NCBI RefSeq assembly: GCF_001308875.1
Contig: NZ_KQ465125.1
Location: 22,110 to 86,109, forward strand
DNA from: Lysinibacillus sp. ZYM-1
GTDB lineage: Bacteria; Bacillota; Bacilli; Bacillales_A; Planococcaceae
Direction: 5' to 3'
Length of the DNA stretch: 64,000 nt
This document shows, in pieces, positions 61,295 through 64,000 of the stretch. The position numbers and the translations under genes are program-made. The notes under the pieces were generated by a model. It did no database searches, was not told where the DNA came from, and saw nothing but the letters and a program-made list of their open reading frames with translations. Position 1 is the stretch's first letter. The number at the start of each line of letters is the position of its first letter.

Positions 61295-63091
61295 ATGAAA
61301 AAATTTAAGTTACATCTTTTTCTGAGTAATTTAGCTTTTACCTTTCTTATGATGGGCATTATTTTCTTCTTGTCTTTAGGCACTGCCTTAGCGAACGATG
61401 AAGCTAAAAAAGAAGAAAAGCAGGAAGCACCGCGCACAGGTCTGAACAAAAATGCACCTGATGCACCGCTGCCAAAGAAAAAGGAAGGCACAACAAAGCT
61501 TTTACCAGGTGAACCAAAAGAGCCCGCGCCTGGCAGCTGGGGCTATGATGCGAAGACAGGGATTTTCACTCACCCAGCCGCAACACCGGATAATGAAGGT
61601 CCACAACCATTTGAAGGGAGTTTGCCTTATCTAGATCAAAATCAATATACGAAAAATATGAATGTAGAAGCATTCTATCCATATGTTATTGGTTGGGGAC
61701 ATAGCTGGCAAGCTACATTCGATCTAGAAGGTCGTCGCTATTTATACGATCTTGAAACAGATATGTACAATGTATTCGATATTACAGATCCTAAAAATGC
61801 CAAGCGTATCGCCAATAAATTAATTGACACAGATAAGGGAGACAAACGCTTCGGTCCAATGACAGTAAAATACAATAAAAAGTTGGACAAAACAATTGCC
61901 GTTCAATGTTACGAAATACCGCGTTATGGTGTTCTATCGAATAAGTATGAATACCCTGAGCAAGTAAAGGCTATTAAAGACAAAGAAATGCTGCGTGGAT
62001 TCAGCATTTTCGAAGTCACAAGCCCATTATTTTCAGAATGGAAGCTGCTATCTGAAACACCTTTAGATGCGAAAGCAAATGCAAGTGACCTTGTACAAGA
62101 AGGCTCTGGCTGTCAAGACGTACCTGTCTATGATGGTGGAGATTATTTATTTGTTGCAGGTGCATCTGATGATTCCTTCATCAATACAGAGTATAAAAGC
62201 TATTTATACTCAGGTGCACAAATGGCCTTTGATATTTCAGACCCATCTAATCCGAAACGTCTTTCAACTTGGTGGGTGCCAGGTCAACGTGTAGGCGAAG
62301 AAGCAGCCTATAACAAAAACCCCCGCGCTGGCAACAAAACAACATGGATGGGCGCTCGCATGCCGCTATTCATTCCGACACCTGTAGAAAAGGGTGGCAA
62401 GTACGGCTATGCAGCAATGGGTGGCTTTGGGTTTTATATTGTCGACATATCCGATCCGGCAAATATGAGAACGGTTTCACATATTGAGATGCCAATGAGT
62501 GTTAGCGGTACTGAAGGGGATAATATTGACGTTTCCAAAGTCGAAAGCACAGGCATTGTTTACTATAGCGGCTATCCACTTAGCGAAGATTGCCATGAGC
62601 CTTATAAGGAAATTTACGCAATCGACGTCAACAATCCGCTTAAGCCTAAAATCATTAGTACGTTAAAACGCCCGACACCACCAGAATCAGCACCATTCAC
62701 AGACTTTTGCCAACGTCGCGGCAGCTTTGGACCAAAGCGTAGTGGCTATGCAACCATTAATCCAGGTGTTCCGAGCGACCAATATATTCCTTACGCCTTC
62801 TACAATGCAGGTGTCCAAATTTTTGACGTAACCAACCCAACAGAATCAACAATCGAAGCATACTTTGTGCCGAAGATGTCTGGAGAAATTCCAAATGAAG
62901 ATGGCACAACTACGACAAGCGATCATTCTAATCCGGTACACGGCATTTTCGTCGAATGGGACCGAAATTTAATTTGGGCATTTTCAAACCATGGCATGTA
63001 TGCCCTATCTACACCTTTACTCGGTGACCCGGTCATCGGTTTACCGAAGCCCGTAGAGGAGCAAAAACAAACGCAAAAAAGTAAAAAGTAA
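61295..63091 (+). CDS. Secreted LVIVD-repeat (beta-propeller-like) protein
   Basis: 598 residues from the ATG at 61295, eight bases after GGGGGA. Signal sequence LSNLAFTFLMMGIIFFLSLGTALANDE, a Lys/Glu/Pro-rich linker, then repeated strands with the LVIVD pattern: MYNVFDITDPKNAKRI, MAFDISDPSNPKRLSTW, YIVDISDPANMRTVSHI, YAIDVNNPLKPKIIS and VQIFDVTNPTEST. There are several His and Cys residues (YPYVIGWGHSWQ, GSGCQD, EDCHEPYK, FTDFCQRRGS). It acts outside the membrane. Function unknown; the shared operator suggests a link with the kynurenine operon. Confidence 0.88.
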   Translation: MKKFKLHLFLSNLAFTFLMMGIIFFLSLGTALANDEAKKEEKQEAPRTGLNKNAPDAPLPKKKEGTTKLLPGEPKEPAPGSWGYDAKTGIFTHPAATPDNEGPQPFEGSLPYLDQNQYTKNMNVEAFYPYVIGWGHSWQATFDLEGRRYLYDLETDMYNVFDITDPKNAKRIANKLIDTDKGDKRFGPMTVKYNKKLDKTIAVQCYEIPRYGVLSNKYEYPEQVKAIKDKEMLRGFSIFEVTSPLFSEWKLLSETPLDAKANASDLVQEGSGCQDVPVYDGGDYLFVAGASDDSFINTEYKSYLYSGAQMAFDISDPSNPKRLSTWWVPGQRVGEEAAYNKNPRAGNKTTWMGARMPLFIPTPVEKGGKYGYAAMGGFGFYIVDISDPANMRTVSHIEMPMSVSGTEGDNIDVSKVESTGIVYYSGYPLSEDCHEPYKEIYAIDVNNPLKPKIISTLKRPTPPESAPFTDFCQRRGSFGPKRSGYATINPGVPSDQYIPYAFYNAGVQIFDVTNPTESTIEAYFVPKMSGEIPNEDGTTTTSDHSNPVHGIFVEWDRNLIWAFSNHGMYALSTPLLGDPVIGLPKPVEEQKQTQKSKK

Positions 63092-63095
63092 ATTT

Positions 63096-63134
63096 AAAAA
63101 ACCGAACGAGTATTGAAAAGTCGTTCGGTTTTTT
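63096..63134 (+). terminator. Terminator after the LVIVD-repeat gene
   Basis: Stem AAAAACCGAACGA / TCGTTCGGTTTTT, then TTTAG. Confidence 0.88.
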
Positions 63135-63248
63135 TTAGTATTTGGCGTGCGATGTTCGGAAGTGAATTGGATTTACGTCAAGTTTTTGGACACATCTCGC
63201 TTAAGTTTTTTCTTGGGCAACATCCCGAGTGAATTGAAATAAAAAAAC

Positions 63249-63276
63249 AGCTTGTGAATTTTAAAAATCACAAGCT
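63249..63276 (-). terminator. Terminator-like hairpin without an obvious gene
   Basis: Stem AGCTTGTGA / TCACAAGCT followed by T7 on the minus strand. No intact minus-strand gene precedes it; it may be a remnant. Between 63137 and 63248 no gene is recognised. Confidence 0.6.
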
Positions 63277-63394
63277 ACATCAAACTTTATTCTTGGTATA
63301 ATTTATTCACCAAGATAATATCCAAGAGTCTATATTTAATTATCTTATCATGAACAAATGAATCAAATACTTAACCCTAGATTTACCCCTGCTC

Positions 63395-63535
63395 CAAGTG
63401 CAAGAGGATGTAAAGAAATACATTCGTTTTAATAACTATCAACGTTTCCAAAAGAAATTTAACAACCTGAGCCCTTTCAACATAGGACTCAGGCTGCTTA
63501 AATGTGCTTTGTTTTTACTTTCTACTTTACAGGGT
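63395..63535 (+). pseudogene. Second IS3-family (IS150-like) transposase remnant, C-terminal end
   Basis: QVQEDVKKYIRFNNYQRFQKKFNNLSPF is the end of an IS150-type OrfB (usually ...QKKLNNLSPYEYRTQAA). Then a small deletion shifts the frame before ACTCAGGCTGCTTAA, which would encode the final TQAA-stop. TCTACTTTACAGGGTTCA after it resembles the terminal repeat of such elements. The rest of the transposase is absent. Confidence 0.75.
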
Positions 63536-64000
63536 TCATTTCTTCATTGAGTGGTCTTTATGAGGCCAGTATACAGGCCGTTGAAGAATCTAGTTACTTT
63601 TATAACTACCAATAATTCCCCAAACTACTCATCGCTAGCAACGATAGAATATCGACGTTAGATGGATGCTAAGTCATTTAAAAGAGTTTTCTTCATGATT
63701 ATATACTTTTTCTATTTCTGTATGTAATTACATATTTTGTATAACTAATATGTAATCCCACTATTCTTATTCAATAATTGCACCCCGTTAGCGTAACAAA
63801 ATACTGCCGATTGCGGAGCAATAACGATACCTATGGTTCCCAACGTTCTCGACTCAAGTAAAAAAATATTAGGTATCTCTCTTAATTCGGTTTCCTTCTC
63901 GATGGAAACATGGGTTGGAGCGATAGTTGAACATGAACGTTATCAGAAGCGTTCTACTAGTCATATTGTGAGTACAGCGCAAGCATATCATCAGCACAGC
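63536..64000. other. Right-edge stretch without a supported gene
   Basis: Only short frames are seen. A plus-strand frame from ATG 63902 runs off the edge, and a minus-strand frame of about 60 codons lies between about 63765 and 63950; neither has a ribosome binding site or a family I recognise. The area next to the IS remnant probably holds gene debris. Confidence 0.4.

Noticed and set aside
63902..64000. Frame starting METWVGAIVEHERYQ and running off the right edge
   Set aside because: No ribosome binding site, an opposing frame overlaps it, and no family was recognised. It cannot be judged without the sequence beyond the edge.
1..64000. CRISPR arrays, tRNA or rRNA genes, prophage
   Set aside because: No regularly spaced repeats, cloverleaf-like segments, rRNA landmarks or phage structural genes were seen while reading; a tRNAscan or CRISPR finder run would settle this.

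Overview
The window looks like chromosome of a low-GC, spore-forming Firmicute, most likely Lysinibacillus or a close relative (Bacillales). Points for this are the strong GGAGG-type ribosome binding sites, frequent TTG and GTG starts, a Spo0E-like phosphatase, a YtaF-type sporulation membrane protein, a yybP-ykoY-type leader before terC, a haem-uptake locus with an SLH-anchored NEAT protein, and close similarity to Bacillus proteins (KatE, CheV, YkvS, SwrC). The genus is inferred from gene content, not from a marker gene. No rRNA, tRNA or CRISPR array was seen.

Layout. 1-1.6 kb: 5' part of a 3-hydroxyisobutyrate-dehydrogenase-like gene divergent from a TetR regulator. 1.6-7.3 kb: ppx-ppk plus a GGDEF/EAL protein, apparently one operon. 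7.4-9.8 kb: cheV and an MFS (UMF1/Atg22-like) transporter. 9.9-10.9 kb: an HxlR regulator divergent from a DoxX/CatD-like gene. 10.9-20.7 kb: housekeeping and sporulation-linked genes (a YkwC-like dehydrogenase, a Spo0E-like protein of 59 aa, a DUF2187 protein, a CPBP protease, a lipoprotein, a MarR regulator, a PAS histidine kinase, a B12-binding radical SAM protein, a KtrB-type K+ channel) and one decayed gene. 20.8-36 kb: terC with a probable Mn riboswitch, an RND exporter with an acyl-reductase-like SDR, prfC, a stand-alone murE, an aldehyde dehydrogenase, an FMN reductase, lpdA and katE. 36-38 kb: an AAA ATPase + RloB (TOPRIM) pair of the type used in phage defence. 38-39.7 kb: a sugar epimerase and a YceI protein with an MhqR-like operator.

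39.9-46.9 kb is an Isd-type haem acquisition locus on the minus strand, transcribed in the order IsdC-like NEAT protein (NPQTG sorting signal), NEAT-NEAT-SLH protein, membrane NEAT protein, IsdE, IsdF, ATPase, sortase B. It is preceded by a Fur-like box. 47-49.5 kb holds ytaF, an orphan glycine-betaine-binding lipoprotein behind a 12-bp inverted repeat, a broken nuclease gene and a 34-aa membrane protein.

49.6-63.1 kb is a catabolic island, visibly richer in GC than the rest. Ten minus-strand genes encode kynureninase, an amino-acid permease, 3-hydroxyanthranilate dioxygenase, ACMS decarboxylase, 2-aminomuconate deaminase, a muconic-semialdehyde dehydrogenase, two hydratase/decarboxylase paralogues, acylating acetaldehyde dehydrogenase and hydroxy-oxovalerate aldolase. 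Together they can take 3-hydroxyanthranilate to pyruvate and acetyl-CoA. A divergent TetR regulator follows. The operon promoter and the promoter of a secreted 598-aa LVIVD-repeat protein carry the same operator, TGACA-N3-TGTCA. The LVIVD protein is therefore a candidate unrecognised partner of the pathway. Two decayed IS3-family remnants lie in and beyond the right end of the island.
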